A DNA stretch of 33,449 nucleotides from a virus: positions 1 to 33,449 of the IMG/VR virus record IMGVR_UViG_3300018080_000404. One strand, given 5' to 3'. The notes under the pieces are model-generated. The model ran no database searches, was not told the DNA's origin, and was given only the letters and a program-made list of their open reading frames with translations. The position numbers were made by a program, and so were the translations under genes. Of the stretch, positions 8,426-16,260 are shown piece after piece (position 1 is the stretch's first letter; every line of letters begins with the position of its first letter).

Positions 8426-8773
8426 ATGCCAAGCTGGGAATTCGACCGGCTGGAGCCGACCATATTGCGGCGGGCTATTGTGTACGCCCACGGCAAGGTC
8501 CATGAGCCTGGGTCAGAGAAGTGGCGGTGCCCACCCCACGACGCTGACTTGCTGGCACTGATCCGGGAGTATTATTGCAGGTGGAACGGGCACTGGGAGT
8601 TCCCATTCGAGACACGGTGGGTCCTGCTCCAATTCGTGCGGTTTCGCAAGCTGACCCCGGACAAGAAGAAGGAGTGGGTGGAGATACTACAGATGCAGCC
8701 CGGCGGGGTGTTCGACCCGGCCAGCGAAGCGGCGGCAACCGGGGATGGAGGGCCAAGCGATGGCGGTGCCTGA
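8426..8773 (+). CDS. Hypothetical protein, 115 aa
   Basis: Not recognised. The ATG lies two nucleotides after the sulfotransferase stop and follows GGAGGGTG. Mostly helical, rich in Trp, Arg and aromatic residues (for example YYCRWNGHWEF), with a few Cys and His (WRCPPHDAD) that do not form a clear zinc motif. The last 20 residues are Gly/Ala/Ser-rich and probably disordered. The 3' end overlaps the next gene by 14 nt. No function is proposed. Confidence 0.6.
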   Translation: MPSWEFDRLEPTILRRAIVYAHGKVHEPGSEKWRCPPHDADLLALIREYYCRWNGHWEFPFETRWVLLQFVRFRKLTPDKKKEWVEILQMQPGGVFDPASEAAATGDGGPSDGGA

Positions 8774-9203
8774 TCTGACCGATCAGCAAGCCCTCCAGGA
8801 GGCGGTACGTGCTGAATTACGGGGTGACGCAGATGCCGACACCCTTGTGGCCCTGCAAAGCCGGGAGCACGTGCGGGCGTGGCTGAATGAACTGCTACGC
8901 CTGAAGCAAGACGTGGAGGTGCAACTGATCGAACGCGACGCCAAGGCCAAGCACCACAAGCAAGGATGTCTGGAGCGGGGCAAGGCGGGGAAGAAAGAGT
9001 GGTTTGCCTATGAGGCAGAACTGCAAACGTGGCGGGCCTCCGTTATGCGGTTCAAGGCCCGGGTGGAACAGGGCATCCGCATCGTGAAGGAACGTGTGCG
9101 GCTGTACGAGGAGGGCGACCGGCTGGCACTGGAGCGGCGGCTCCAGGGCTTAGAACAGCGGTTGGAGTACCTGGAAGATAGGGAGCGTGAGCGTGCCGTG
9201 TGA
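8760..9203 (+). CDS. Coiled-coil hypothetical protein
   Basis: 147 aa from the ATG at 8760; GGAGGG 7 nt upstream favours it over the in-frame ATG at 8745. The protein is almost all helix, with long charged heptad-like stretches, especially the last 60 residues (RLALERRLQGLEQRLEYLEDRE). Such small coiled-coil proteins are common in phage replication/recombination operons as recombination mediators or nuclease subunits, but nothing here fixes a role. It overlaps the helicase gene by 17 nt, so the two are probably translated together. Confidence 0.6.
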   Translation: MAVPDLTDQQALQEAVRAELRGDADADTLVALQSREHVRAWLNELLRLKQDVEVQLIERDAKAKHHKQGCLERGKAGKKEWFAYEAELQTWRASVMRFKARVEQGIRIVKERVRLYEEGDRLALERRLQGLEQRLEYLEDRERERAV

Positions 9204-10611
9204 CGAAGGGTTGACCCGCTACTACCTGGGGCGGTTGCTGTGGGCGGACCTCCGCTACGTGCCGATGGAGCACGTGGAGGCCCACCTGACGGTCACGACC
9301 AAACCATTCCGGGGCGACCCGGAGGAGATGTACCTCTGGGAGGTGAAGGGCGACCGCGTGGGCGTGCCACGTGCCTGGGGGCTTGCGAACCTGATGGCCC
9401 CCTGGGACACGGTGGAGGACAGGACAGCGTGGCAGGCGGCCGACTGGGGCGACCTAGTGTGGAAATTCGGTGAGGGGTGGCGGCCTGGGCAGTACGAGGC
9501 CGTGAAGGATTTGTGTGAGCAGTTCCTTGACCCGGTGACGCCCCCACGGTGCGGGCTACGCCTGGAGAGCCCGGCGGGCAGCGGCAAGACCCTGATGGGG
9601 CTGGCGGTGGGGTGCAACCTACGGACCCCGACGCTTGTGGTGGTTCACAAGGAGGACTTGTGCGAGCAGTGGTGGGACACCCTGGACCACTTCTTCCCAA
9701 ACGCTACACGGGGCCACGTGCAAGGCGACCGATGGGATTGGGAGGACAAGCACGTGGTCACGGCGATGGCCCAAACGCTCTACTCCAGGCGGGCAGAGCT
9801 GCCCCCGGGGTTCAAGCAACGGTTCGGCCTTGTGATCTATGACGAGGGCCACCGCTATCCGGCCCGGACCTTCCAGCACGTGCTCGGGATGTTTCCGGCT
9901 CGCTACCGGCTGGCGGTGTCTGCCACGTGGCGGCGGGGGGATGGCCTTGACGACGTGTGGGACTGGCACGTGGGGCCAGTGGGCCACGTTGCACGAACGG
10001 AGCGGCTGACTGGGGAGTACGTTCAGGTCCGGTGGAAGACCCGGTTGCGGGATAGCTGGTTCCACTTCGGCGGCAAGCTGAGCACGGCCACCCTTCTGAA
10101 TTGTGTCGTGAAACAAGAGGATTATCTGAAGTGGCTGGCGGAGCAGTGCGTCAAGGGCGTGGCGGCTGGGCGGCGGGTGCTACTGGTCAGCGACCGGGTA
10201 TCCATGCTCTATCGGCTGTGGTGGATGATCCCACGGCTACGCCCGGGCACGGTGGCGGCGGCATACTGCCGGAGCTGGCCAAAGGATGAAGGGGCGGCCA
10301 TAGAGGGCAAGGTGCCAAAGAAGCGGGCCACGGTGAGCAAGAGCGAACTCCTGCTCGCAAAGAAGGCCCCCATCGTTCTGGCGACGTATGGTATGATGGC
10401 CGAAGGAACGGACATGCCCACCCTGGACACCCTGATCTTCGGGACGCCCCGGGCAGAGGTGGAGCAGGTGGTGGGGCGAATACAGCGGCCGGAGGGAACC
10501 AAGAAGCCGCTCTTGATCGTTGACCCCGTTTTCACGACCCCCTACCTGGAAGCCCTGGGCGGGAAGCGGGCCGAAACCTTTGACCGTTTGGGCTTCCGTA
10601 GGAGGACCTGA
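9187..10611 (+). CDS. Superfamily 2 DNA helicase (UvsW-like)
   Basis: 474 aa from a GTG at 9187; a second in-frame GTG at 9193 fits the AGGGAG site about as well. Motif I is SPAGSGKT (128-135), motif II DEGH (219-222), motif III SAT (245-247) and motif VI QVVGRIQRP near 438-446. The two RecA-like lobes are complete. A 95-residue N-terminal domain precedes the Q-tip-like GQYEAV. The order resembles phage UvsW/RadD-type helicases, which remodel stalled forks and recombination intermediates. The RecA-like gene follows two genes later, which fits a recombination-dependent replication set. Confidence 0.85.
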   Translation: MSVPCDEGLTRYYLGRLLWADLRYVPMEHVEAHLTVTTKPFRGDPEEMYLWEVKGDRVGVPRAWGLANLMAPWDTVEDRTAWQAADWGDLVWKFGEGWRPGQYEAVKDLCEQFLDPVTPPRCGLRLESPAGSGKTLMGLAVGCNLRTPTLVVVHKEDLCEQWWDTLDHFFPNATRGHVQGDRWDWEDKHVVTAMAQTLYSRRAELPPGFKQRFGLVIYDEGHRYPARTFQHVLGMFPARYRLAVSATWRRGDGLDDVWDWHVGPVGHVARTERLTGEYVQVRWKTRLRDSWFHFGGKLSTATLLNCVVKQEDYLKWLAEQCVKGVAAGRRVLLVSDRVSMLYRLWWMIPRLRPGTVAAAYCRSWPKDEGAAIEGKVPKKRATVSKSELLLAKKAPIVLATYGMMAEGTDMPTLDTLIFGTPRAEVEQVVGRIQRPEGTKKPLLIVDPVFTTPYLEALGGKRAETFDRLGFRRRT

Positions 10612-10612
10612 T

Positions 10613-10993
10613 ATGAGCGATGCCGACAAGAGCCCAGGCGAGGCCATTGTGGCCCCGGTGTCAACCCCGGACAAACCGGCCAGCGTCTATATGAACGTGA
10701 CGCGGTTGTGGAAGACCAGCGGCCGGGTGGAAAAGGAGGAGGCCGAGGAAAACCCCATCGAGGTGGCGGCTCCGGTGCCTGGGGTGCCTTTGGCCCAGGT
10801 GACCCACGGTGGGCGGCTGACGTTGAATATGGGGAACTACGAAACGGCTCAGGTGACCGTGGAAGTGACCCTGCCATGCTACCCGGAGGAATTGGACGTG
10901 GCCTACAAAGCGGCCCGGTCCTTTGTGGAGCAGCGTATGAACGCGGAGGCAACGGCCCTCCGGGAATACCGCAAGAAGAAGGCTGGAGGGTAG
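10613..10993 (+). CDS. Hypothetical protein between helicase and recombinase
   Basis: 126 aa; not recognised. The ATG at 10613 follows GGAGGA, one base after the helicase stop. The N-terminal 25 residues are Pro/Ser-rich; a beta-rich middle includes VYMNVTRLWKT and a strand-like segment near LTLNMGNYETAQVTVEVTLP; the C-terminus is a basic helix ending KKKAGG. It sits one base before the RecA-like gene. A role as a recombinase partner is possible from position alone. Confidence 0.6.
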   Translation: MSDADKSPGEAIVAPVSTPDKPASVYMNVTRLWKTSGRVEKEEAEENPIEVAAPVPGVPLAQVTHGGRLTLNMGNYETAQVTVEVTLPCYPEELDVAYKAARSFVEQRMNAEATALREYRKKKAGG

Positions 10994-10994
10994 C

Positions 10995-12083
10995 ATGAGC
11001 GAGGACCCGTTGCGTGACTTTATTGCTGGCATCAATGCAGCCTACAAAGGGGAGGTCATGGAGGTGGGCGGCCGGTTTGGGGCCTTGACCCTGAGCCGGT
11101 TTTCCAGTGGCGTGCTCAGCCTGGACACGGGCCTGGGCGGCGGCTGGCCCTTTTCCCGGGTGGTGGTGCTGGCGGGAAACGAAAGCACGGGCAAGACCTT
11201 GCTCGCCCTCAAGGCGGCCAAGTCCGTGATGGAGTACGACCACAAGACCCATCGGCACCGAGACTTCTGCAAGGATGGCTCGTTCACCCCCGGGCGGTGC
11301 TTGTTTGTGGACCTGGAGGGAACCTTTGACCTGGAGTGGGCCAAGGTCCACGGCTGGGACGACACGTGGCACGCGGTCGCCCGGCCGGAGTACGCGGAGC
11401 AGGCCATCGATATCATAACGGCTGCTCTGGAGGAGGGGCTTTTCGACCTGATCGTGCTGGACAGCGTGGCCATGATGAGCCCCACGGCGGAAATAGAAAG
11501 TTCCACCGAGGACTGGCAGGTGGGCCTCGCGGCCCGGCTCGTGAATAAGGCCATGCGGAAGTGGACCAGCCGGTTGAACAAGATGGCCCAGGGCAACTCG
11601 GCGGGCGGCCCGATGGTGCTGTGCCTGAACCAGTTCCGCGTCAACATCGGCCAGATGTTTGGGGACCCCCGCACGTTGCCCGGCGGCATGGCTCAGCGGT
11701 TCTGTGCCAGCATCATCATCTACACAAAGTCCGCCAAGGTGCTGGACGGTGACGACAAGGAAACCGCGACCGTGGAGCTGGGCGGGGTGTGCTACAAGAA
11801 CAAGACCTACATCCCCCGGATCAACTTCGCGTTCGAGATGGGCCTACGGGAAGGCGGCAAGCTGTCGAAGGGCATGGTGGACAACCTGAAGCAGATGCAA
11901 AGCCTGGGGCAGAAGTACCGGCTCATCCAGAAGGTGACAGAGGGCTCCACGGATAGGTGGCGGTTCGGGAAACGGGAGTGGCCTACCCGCAAGGCCCTGA
12001 TGGAGGAGGTGGAGCGGGACCCCGGGCTATGGCGGCAACTCTGGCGGAGTATCGTTGCGGTGGCGACCGAAAAGGTGGTATGA
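10995..12083 (+). CDS. RecA/UvsX-like recombinase
   Basis: 362 aa. GVLSLDTGLGGG (39-50) precedes Walker A GNESTGKT (61-68), as in RecA. FVDLEGTFD gives the catalytic Glu, LIVLDSVAMM gives Walker B, and the NQFRVNIGQMFGDP...GGMAQRF stretch matches the L2/strand-pairing region. The C-terminal 90 residues differ from bacterial RecA. It should form filaments on ssDNA and catalyse strand exchange for recombination-dependent replication and repair. Ribosome site GGAGGG. The neighbours (SF2 helicase upstream, three nucleases downstream) complete a recombination set. Confidence 0.88.
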   Translation: MSEDPLRDFIAGINAAYKGEVMEVGGRFGALTLSRFSSGVLSLDTGLGGGWPFSRVVVLAGNESTGKTLLALKAAKSVMEYDHKTHRHRDFCKDGSFTPGRCLFVDLEGTFDLEWAKVHGWDDTWHAVARPEYAEQAIDIITAALEEGLFDLIVLDSVAMMSPTAEIESSTEDWQVGLAARLVNKAMRKWTSRLNKMAQGNSAGGPMVLCLNQFRVNIGQMFGDPRTLPGGMAQRFCASIIIYTKSAKVLDGDDKETATVELGGVCYKNKTYIPRINFAFEMGLREGGKLSKGMVDNLKQMQSLGQKYRLIQKVTEGSTDRWRFGKREWPTRKALMEEVERDPGLWRQLWRSIVAVATEKVV

Positions 12084-12346
12084 TGGGTCGGCGGTACGAC
12101 ATAGTGGAAATCACGGGCTGGGCCAGCCTGGAAGCTGACCCGGACTGGGTGGCTCTGCAAGAGCGGCGGCGGGTGGCCCGGGAGAATTACGAACGGAGGC
12201 AGCAAGAACATGAAGCGACCCTACGTGCTGGGCATAGGGCTCCCCAAGACGGGGACGCTGACCCTGACAACGGCCTTGAACCGCCTGGGCTGGCGTGCGA
12301 TGCACAATCACGCTCGGGGGAAACGGATTGTGCAACAGAACCGTGA
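12080..12346 (+). CDS. Small protein overlapping sulfotransferase 3
   Basis: 88 aa, ATG overlapping the recombinase stop by 4 nt. The first 43 codons fill the 126-nt gap before the next gene and have normal codon use; they encode a charged helical peptide with a WASLEADPDWVALQERRR segment. The remaining 46 codons run out of frame inside sulfotransferase 3 (137-nt overlap) and are Asp/Pro/Gly-rich, like an incidental reading frame. The gene may be real with an overprinted tail. Unknown function. Confidence 0.4.
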   Translation: MMGRRYDIVEITGWASLEADPDWVALQERRRVARENYERRQQEHEATLRAGHRAPQDGDADPDNGLEPPGLACDAQSRSGETDCATEP

Positions 12347-12851
12347 AGCCGGGCGGCCTTTGTTGGCTGGCAAGCACGGGTTCACGGCCTTCACGGACAA
12401 CCCGTGGCCAAACCTCTACCGCGAGATCGACGCCCAGTACCCGGGCACCTTGTTCATCTACACGGTGCGGGACACGGTAGAGTGGCTGGAAAGCCGGGTG
12501 AAGCACGCCCAGCGGAACGCGGGGAACCCGGGCTACACGGGCGGCTGGATTGTGGAACACCCTGAGCGGTCGTTGCTGCAATACGCTCAGCATGATGCTG
12601 AGGTGCGGGAATACTTTGCGGGGCGTGCGGATTGGTTGGAGTTTGACGCTTGTGGGGGCGACGGCTGGGAAAAGCTGTGCCGGTTCCTTGGCCCCTACGT
12701 GCCCCGGTTGCGGGTGCCCCAGACGCCATTCCCCCACAAGAACAAAGCGGAGGTCCTTGCCAAGCAAGCGAAGCGGCGGCGGGACTTTGAACGTAAGAAG
12801 AAGGAGGTGCTACGTGCTGCAAAGACTAGGAAGACGCGGGGCACGGGATGA
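12210..12851 (+). CDS. Sulfotransferase 3 (Sulfotransfer_4-like)
   Basis: 213 aa. The loop GIGLPKTGTLTL (8-19) is the 5'-phosphosulfate site, and YTVRDTVEWLES (84-95) has the Arg and Ser of the 3'-phosphate site. The FPHKN near the end recalls the conserved FPh.N of the Sulfotransfer_4 family. The tail is a basic Lys/Arg-rich stretch. GGAGG lies 10 nt upstream. Probable PAPS-dependent transfer to an unknown acceptor. It lies between the recombinase and a papain-fold protease and overlaps the latter by 38 nt. It differs from the other two sulfotransferases. Confidence 0.8.
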   Translation: MKRPYVLGIGLPKTGTLTLTTALNRLGWRAMHNHARGKRIVQQNREAGRPLLAGKHGFTAFTDNPWPNLYREIDAQYPGTLFIYTVRDTVEWLESRVKHAQRNAGNPGYTGGWIVEHPERSLLQYAQHDAEVREYFAGRADWLEFDACGGDGWEKLCRFLGPYVPRLRVPQTPFPHKNKAEVLAKQAKRRRDFERKKKEVLRAAKTRKTRGTG

Positions 12852-13494
12852 CCGTGACCAGAAGTTTCTCATGCGGTCAGTGGTGGCCCAGCGTGGGGCC
12901 AGCAAGCGGAACAAGAGGAACTGGAAGAACGTGTGGGCTGGCGACCAGGGGGTGACCCCCCAGTGCGTCGGCTACGCCTGGGTCCACTGGCTCGAAGATG
13001 GCCCGGTGACCCAGGTGCGGGCACGGCCCCCGGTGCTGGACCCGGCGGTGCTCTACCACGAAGCCCAGAAGGTGGACGAGTGGGAGGGCGAGGACTACGA
13101 GGGGACCAGCGTGCGGGCCGGTGCCAAGGTGCTCCAGGCTATGGGCTTCATCAACGAGTACCGATGGGCCTTTGACCTGGACACCCTTGTGGAAGCGGTG
13201 CTGGAGTACGGCCCGGTCGTGGTGGGGACGAACTGGTATGCGGGCATGGACGAGCCTGACCGCGAGGGCATTATCCATGTCCGTGGCAGTATACGAGGCG
13301 GCCATGCCTGGGAGATCAGGTCGGTGGACCGGCTGCAAGGTTTCTTCGGCATGAAGCAGAGTTGGGGACCCGGCTGGGGCAACCGGGGCTTCGCCCGGAT
13401 CAGCTTCAAGGACGTGGACCGGCTGCTCATGGAATACGGGGAAGCGTGCCTTGCCAGCGAGGTTCGCCTGATGCCCCTGGGGGAGGCGGCGTAG
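12814..13494 (+). CDS. Papain-fold (C1A-like) cysteine protease
   Basis: 226 aa from a GTG at 12814, chosen for the AAGGAGG site 6 nt upstream and because the extra N-terminus contains RDDRDQKF, a segment usual before the catalytic domain in bacterial C1A proteins. The ATG at 12871 is the alternative. Q45 (oxyanion), C51 (PQCVGYAW) and H164 (GGHAWEI) match the papain order and spacing. The usual catalytic Asn is replaced by Gln182 in KQSWGPGWGNRGF. No signal peptide, so it should act inside the cell. A head maturation protease is unlikely this far from structural genes; processing of a phage or host protein is possible. Confidence 0.75.
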   Translation: MLQRLGRRGARDDRDQKFLMRSVVAQRGASKRNKRNWKNVWAGDQGVTPQCVGYAWVHWLEDGPVTQVRARPPVLDPAVLYHEAQKVDEWEGEDYEGTSVRAGAKVLQAMGFINEYRWAFDLDTLVEAVLEYGPVVVGTNWYAGMDEPDREGIIHVRGSIRGGHAWEIRSVDRLQGFFGMKQSWGPGWGNRGFARISFKDVDRLLMEYGEACLASEVRLMPLGEAA

Positions 13495-13904
13495 TGGGCA
13501 AAGAGTTCAGGATAGGTGACCGGGACCCCAAGATACCCGGGCGGTCGGCACTGGGCTCCAGCAAGGCCCGGCAGACCCAGATCGTCCAGCACGAGCAGGC
13601 TATAGCCGACCGGATACCTGGGGGTGAGCGGCAACCGGCCAGCGGTGCCCTTCCGCACAAGAAGGGCGACGTGAAGCTGGAACATTTCATTCTGGACAGC
13701 AAGGAAACGGCTGGGGCTGTGCTGAACGTGGCGGCGGCTGACCTGACCAAGGTGGTCCGCCAAGCGGGTGAGCACGGCAAGCTCCCGGGGCTTGTGCTGA
13801 CGGTGGGGCGTGTGCCTGCCACGGTGCCCCGGGAGTGGGTGGCTGTGCCTTTGGAGGTCTTTGCCCAGATGGTAGAAAACGGACAAGATAGGGGATTGAC
13901 ATGA
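13494..13904 (+). CDS. PD-(D/E)XK nuclease, Holliday junction resolvase-like
   Basis: 136 aa from a GTG overlapping the protease stop by one base, with a GGGAGG site upstream. The order E (HEQAIADRI), GGERQPASGA, KKGDVKLE, ILDSKET matches small phage/archaeal-type PD-(D/E)XK resolvase-like proteins in which a Gly-Asp-Val supplies the metal ligand and D/E-x-K the catalytic Lys. Small basic enzymes of this kind cut branched DNA. It is followed with 4-nt overlap by a second nuclease of the same fold. The family fit is good; the substrate is inferred. Confidence 0.65.
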   Translation: MGKEFRIGDRDPKIPGRSALGSSKARQTQIVQHEQAIADRIPGGERQPASGALPHKKGDVKLEHFILDSKETAGAVLNVAAADLTKVVRQAGEHGKLPGLVLTVGRVPATVPREWVAVPLEVFAQMVENGQDRGLT

Positions 13905-14992
13905 GTGGACTTGTGGGTGCCTTTGACGTGGGCCATGCCCCGGAAGCGGGCACCATACCCGGCGGCGTGCCTGACTTGGGCAAGCTGGCCCAGTCCTTTG
14001 TGGATGGCTGGCCACGTGGCGAGGTGGTGATTGACACCATTCGGGCCTCTGGTATCTATTTCCACTGCCCCCGGGAGTTTGTGCTGAACTACTGGCGGCC
14101 GGTGCCCACCTCTGACTTCGATCTGAAGTCCTATCTGAAGATGGGGACGGGCAGCTACCTCCACGAGTGGCTTCAGAACGTGTGCCTGGGTCCTTTGGAG
14201 GTGCTGTGGGGGCACTGGATACGGCCAAACCCGGAGGCCACGATGGACCCGGAGTACGATGGCCCCCGCTACGGCCCCCCGGGCGGCGTCACGCCTTGGG
14301 TTCGCGTCACGGGCTACCACCCGGACCCGGAGCTTACAATCTACGAGCACGTGAACCAGCGGCCTTTGACGTGGAGCTACCTGGAGCCCCGGTGGGTGGA
14401 CCCTCTTTACCGGATCAGCGGGCACGTGGACGGTGAGGTGAGCCTGGATAGGATGCGGGTGGCCCTGGAGTACGTGAAGGACTGGATGCTGGACCCGGCG
14501 GCCGTCCGCACACGTGTGCGGGCTTGCCCAGGGGATGACCGCGATCTGTTGGAAATCAAGACCAGCGGCACGTATCAGTTCGGCAAGCTGGCAGGCCCCG
14601 GCTCCATCCCGGACTACTACAAAGCCCAGGCAGAAGCCTATCAGCACGGGTGGAAGAAACGGCGGACCCTGTTCTGGTTTGTGGACCGGGACACGATGGG
14701 CAGCAAGTGTATCGCCTACGTCCAGGAAGGCGGGTGGCTGAAGGAAAACCTACGCAAGGCCCGCATCACCTGGGAGGCGATCCGCGACGAGGTGCTGCCC
14801 GAGGGGATGATGGCGTGCCGTACCCCCAAGGACCGGCGGGCCAAGTCCTGCCCCCACCGGAAAGCGTGCTGGGCCACCCTGCCCAAAGACCTGGACGGTT
14901 GCAAGACCTTCCCGGAGTACGTGGCCAAGTGCAAGGAGGCCCAGCCCGACCGCAAGTGGCTGGACCTGACGGGCCTGGACTTCACGGAGTAG
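13901..14992 (+). CDS. Cas4/RecB-like exonuclease with Fe-S cysteines
   Basis: 363 aa. Active-site residues in order: H88 (SYLHEW), GHVDGEV (H175, D177), LLEIKT (E218, K220), and QAEAYQHG as motif QxxxY. Cys56 (CPREF), then C306, C317 and C323 near the C-terminus, match the four-Cys Fe-S cluster of Cas4, AddB and related phage exonucleases. Such enzymes resect DNA ends to make ssDNA for the recombinase. No cas genes or CRISPR array are near, so a recombination role fits better. The start overlaps the previous gene by 4 nt. One palindrome copy (14506-14521) lies inside. Confidence 0.83.
   Translation: MSGLVGAFDVGHAPEAGTIPGGVPDLGKLAQSFVDGWPRGEVVIDTIRASGIYFHCPREFVLNYWRPVPTSDFDLKSYLKMGTGSYLHEWLQNVCLGPLEVLWGHWIRPNPEATMDPEYDGPRYGPPGGVTPWVRVTGYHPDPELTIYEHVNQRPLTWSYLEPRWVDPLYRISGHVDGEVSLDRMRVALEYVKDWMLDPAAVRTRVRACPGDDRDLLEIKTSGTYQFGKLAGPGSIPDYYKAQAEAYQHGWKKRRTLFWFVDRDTMGSKCIAYVQEGGWLKENLRKARITWEAIRDEVLPEGMMACRTPKDRRAKSCPHRKACWATLPKDLDGCKTFPEYVAKCKEAQPDRKWLDLTGLDFTE
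14506..14521. repeat. Copy 3 of the CCGCACACGTGTGCGG palindrome
   Basis: Perfect 16-bp copy inside the Cas4-like gene, read as Arg-Thr-Arg-Val-Arg, the third possible frame. Confidence 0.9.
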
Positions 14993-14993
14993 C

Positions 14994-15022
14994 TTGACAA
15001 GGCGGCCCGGCTGTGATACGGT
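14994..15022 (+). promoter_or_regulatory. Leaderless-type promoter
   Basis: Consensus TTGACA (14994-14999), 17-nt spacer, TACGGT (15017-15022), then 7 nt to the ATG at 15030. The -10 to ATG distance equals that of the promoter at 20-49, and there is no ribosome site, so the mRNA is probably leaderless. Confidence 0.6.
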
Positions 15023-15029
15023 GCTGGGC

Positions 15030-15431
15030 ATGGCCAAGTTCAGAGCAAGACCGGCAATCAAAGGCTCCCAAGGGCGGGCGGATGACCTGGGGGGCACCTA
15101 CTTTCGCTCCAAGTGGGAACGGAACTACGCCCGGTTCCTGAACTACCTTGTCAGCGTGGGGCGAATTGCCCGGTGGGAGTATGAGCCGGACACGTTCGAC
15201 TTCCCAGTGCGGCGGGGCGTGACCAGCTACACCCCGGATTTCAAGGTGTGGCTCCTGAACGGGACCCACTTCTACGTGGAGGTCAAGGGCTACCTGGACG
15301 CCACGAGCAAGACCAAGCTGAGCCGGATGGCCAAGTATCACCCCGACCAGCGTGTTCGGCTAGTGGACACGAAAGAGTATGGCTCGATCCGGCGATATTA
15401 CCGTGAACGCCTTCCCGCCTGGGAAGACTGA
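15030..15431 (+). CDS. PD-(D/E)XK endonuclease, DUF1064/TnsA-N-like
   Basis: 133 aa. RSKWERNYARFL supplies the first Glu, YTPDFKV the Asp, and YVEVKGY the ExK; this E...D...ExK spacing is that of DUF1064-type and T7 endonuclease I-like phage nucleases. It is the third nuclease of this fold in a row. Likely substrates are branched or mismatched DNA. The start is set by the leaderless promoter; a TTG at 14994 falls inside the -35 box and is rejected. The C-terminal end overlaps the glycosyltransferase-like gene by about 50 nt. Confidence 0.75.
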   Translation: MAKFRARPAIKGSQGRADDLGGTYFRSKWERNYARFLNYLVSVGRIARWEYEPDTFDFPVRRGVTSYTPDFKVWLLNGTHFYVEVKGYLDATSKTKLSRMAKYHPDQRVRLVDTKEYGSIRRYYRERLPAWED

Positions 15432-16260
15432 GCACCTATCCATCACGTTCTGGTATATCGGGCGGCTGGGCAACGTGCTGCTCCAGGTGGTGAACGGGGT
15501 CCACTACGGCAAGCTGACCAAGAGCAAGGTCACGGCCCACGCCTTTGGGTGCTTGCAGAAATCCCAGTGGGACTTCACGGAGGGCCATCCCACCGTCGCC
15601 TCTGTTCGCCAGTGTACCGTCCGCCACCTCAACTTCCCGACACTGGCCCCCTACGCCCCGACTGTCGCGGAGAAGCGGATTGCGGCTATACGACACGTTC
15701 GGCACCGTTTGCGGCTGCCAGCGGTGGACGTGCGGCCGAATACGCTAATCCTGTCGGTTCGCTCCGGGGACATCATGGACCCCAAGGTGGCCCACCCCCA
15801 CTATGTCCAGCCCCCGCTCGCGTTCTACGAGCGGGCTATGGCTGACGCCCAGGCGGCGGAGGCAATAATACTGACGGAGCCTGACCGGGTGAACCCGGTG
15901 GCGGATGCCTTGGCCCAGCGGTACGGGCTACGCATCCATGACGGGGACATCGCCTGGGCCTTTGCGGCGTGCCTGCAAGCGGAGCACCTATGCCACGGCT
16001 ACACCTCCTTCATCTATATGGCGGCGTGGCTGTCCCAAGCGGTGCGGCACGTCTACACCCCGGCCGGGCAGTGGTCCATCTGGGTCACCCGCCAGAACAT
16101 GACCCGGCTCCGGCTGGCGGACATCCAGTGGTGCCAGTTGCACTCCTACGATTTGCCCGGCTACATCCCACGCGGGGCGTGGACTGCCAGCCCTGAGCAA
16201 GTGGCGGGGCTGCTCAGTTACCCGTATTCTCAGGTCACCCCGGAAAATCTTTCTCCCTGA
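15379..16260 (+). CDS. Glycosyltransferase-like protein (GT11/fucosyltransferase-like)
   Basis: 293 aa if the ATG at 15379 is used; a GTG at 15403 is possible, and neither has a good ribosome site. Conserved-looking sequence starts near residue 20. GRLGNVLLQ (28-36) resembles the GRLGNQ loop of alpha-1,2-fucosyltransferases; LSVRSGDIM (125-133) corresponds to their HxRxGD-type donor motif; HLCHGYTSFIYMAAWLS matches the C-terminal donor-binding helix. It could transfer a sugar from a GDP- or NDP-sugar to a surface glycan or to a nucleic acid base. The stop codon is part of the repeated promoter cassette that follows (see 16249-16401). Confidence 0.55.
   Translation: MARSGDITVNAFPPGKTEHLSITFWYIGRLGNVLLQVVNGVHYGKLTKSKVTAHAFGCLQKSQWDFTEGHPTVASVRQCTVRHLNFPTLAPYAPTVAEKRIAAIRHVRHRLRLPAVDVRPNTLILSVRSGDIMDPKVAHPHYVQPPLAFYERAMADAQAAEAIILTEPDRVNPVADALAQRYGLRIHDGDIAWAFAACLQAEHLCHGYTSFIYMAAWLSQAVRHVYTPAGQWSIWVTRQNMTRLRLADIQWCQLHSYDLPGYIPRGAWTASPEQVAGLLSYPYSQVTPENLSP

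Noticed and set aside
14994-15029. TTG start at 14994 for the endonuclease
   Set aside because: It coincides with the TTGACA -35 box; the ATG at 15030 fits the promoter spacing.
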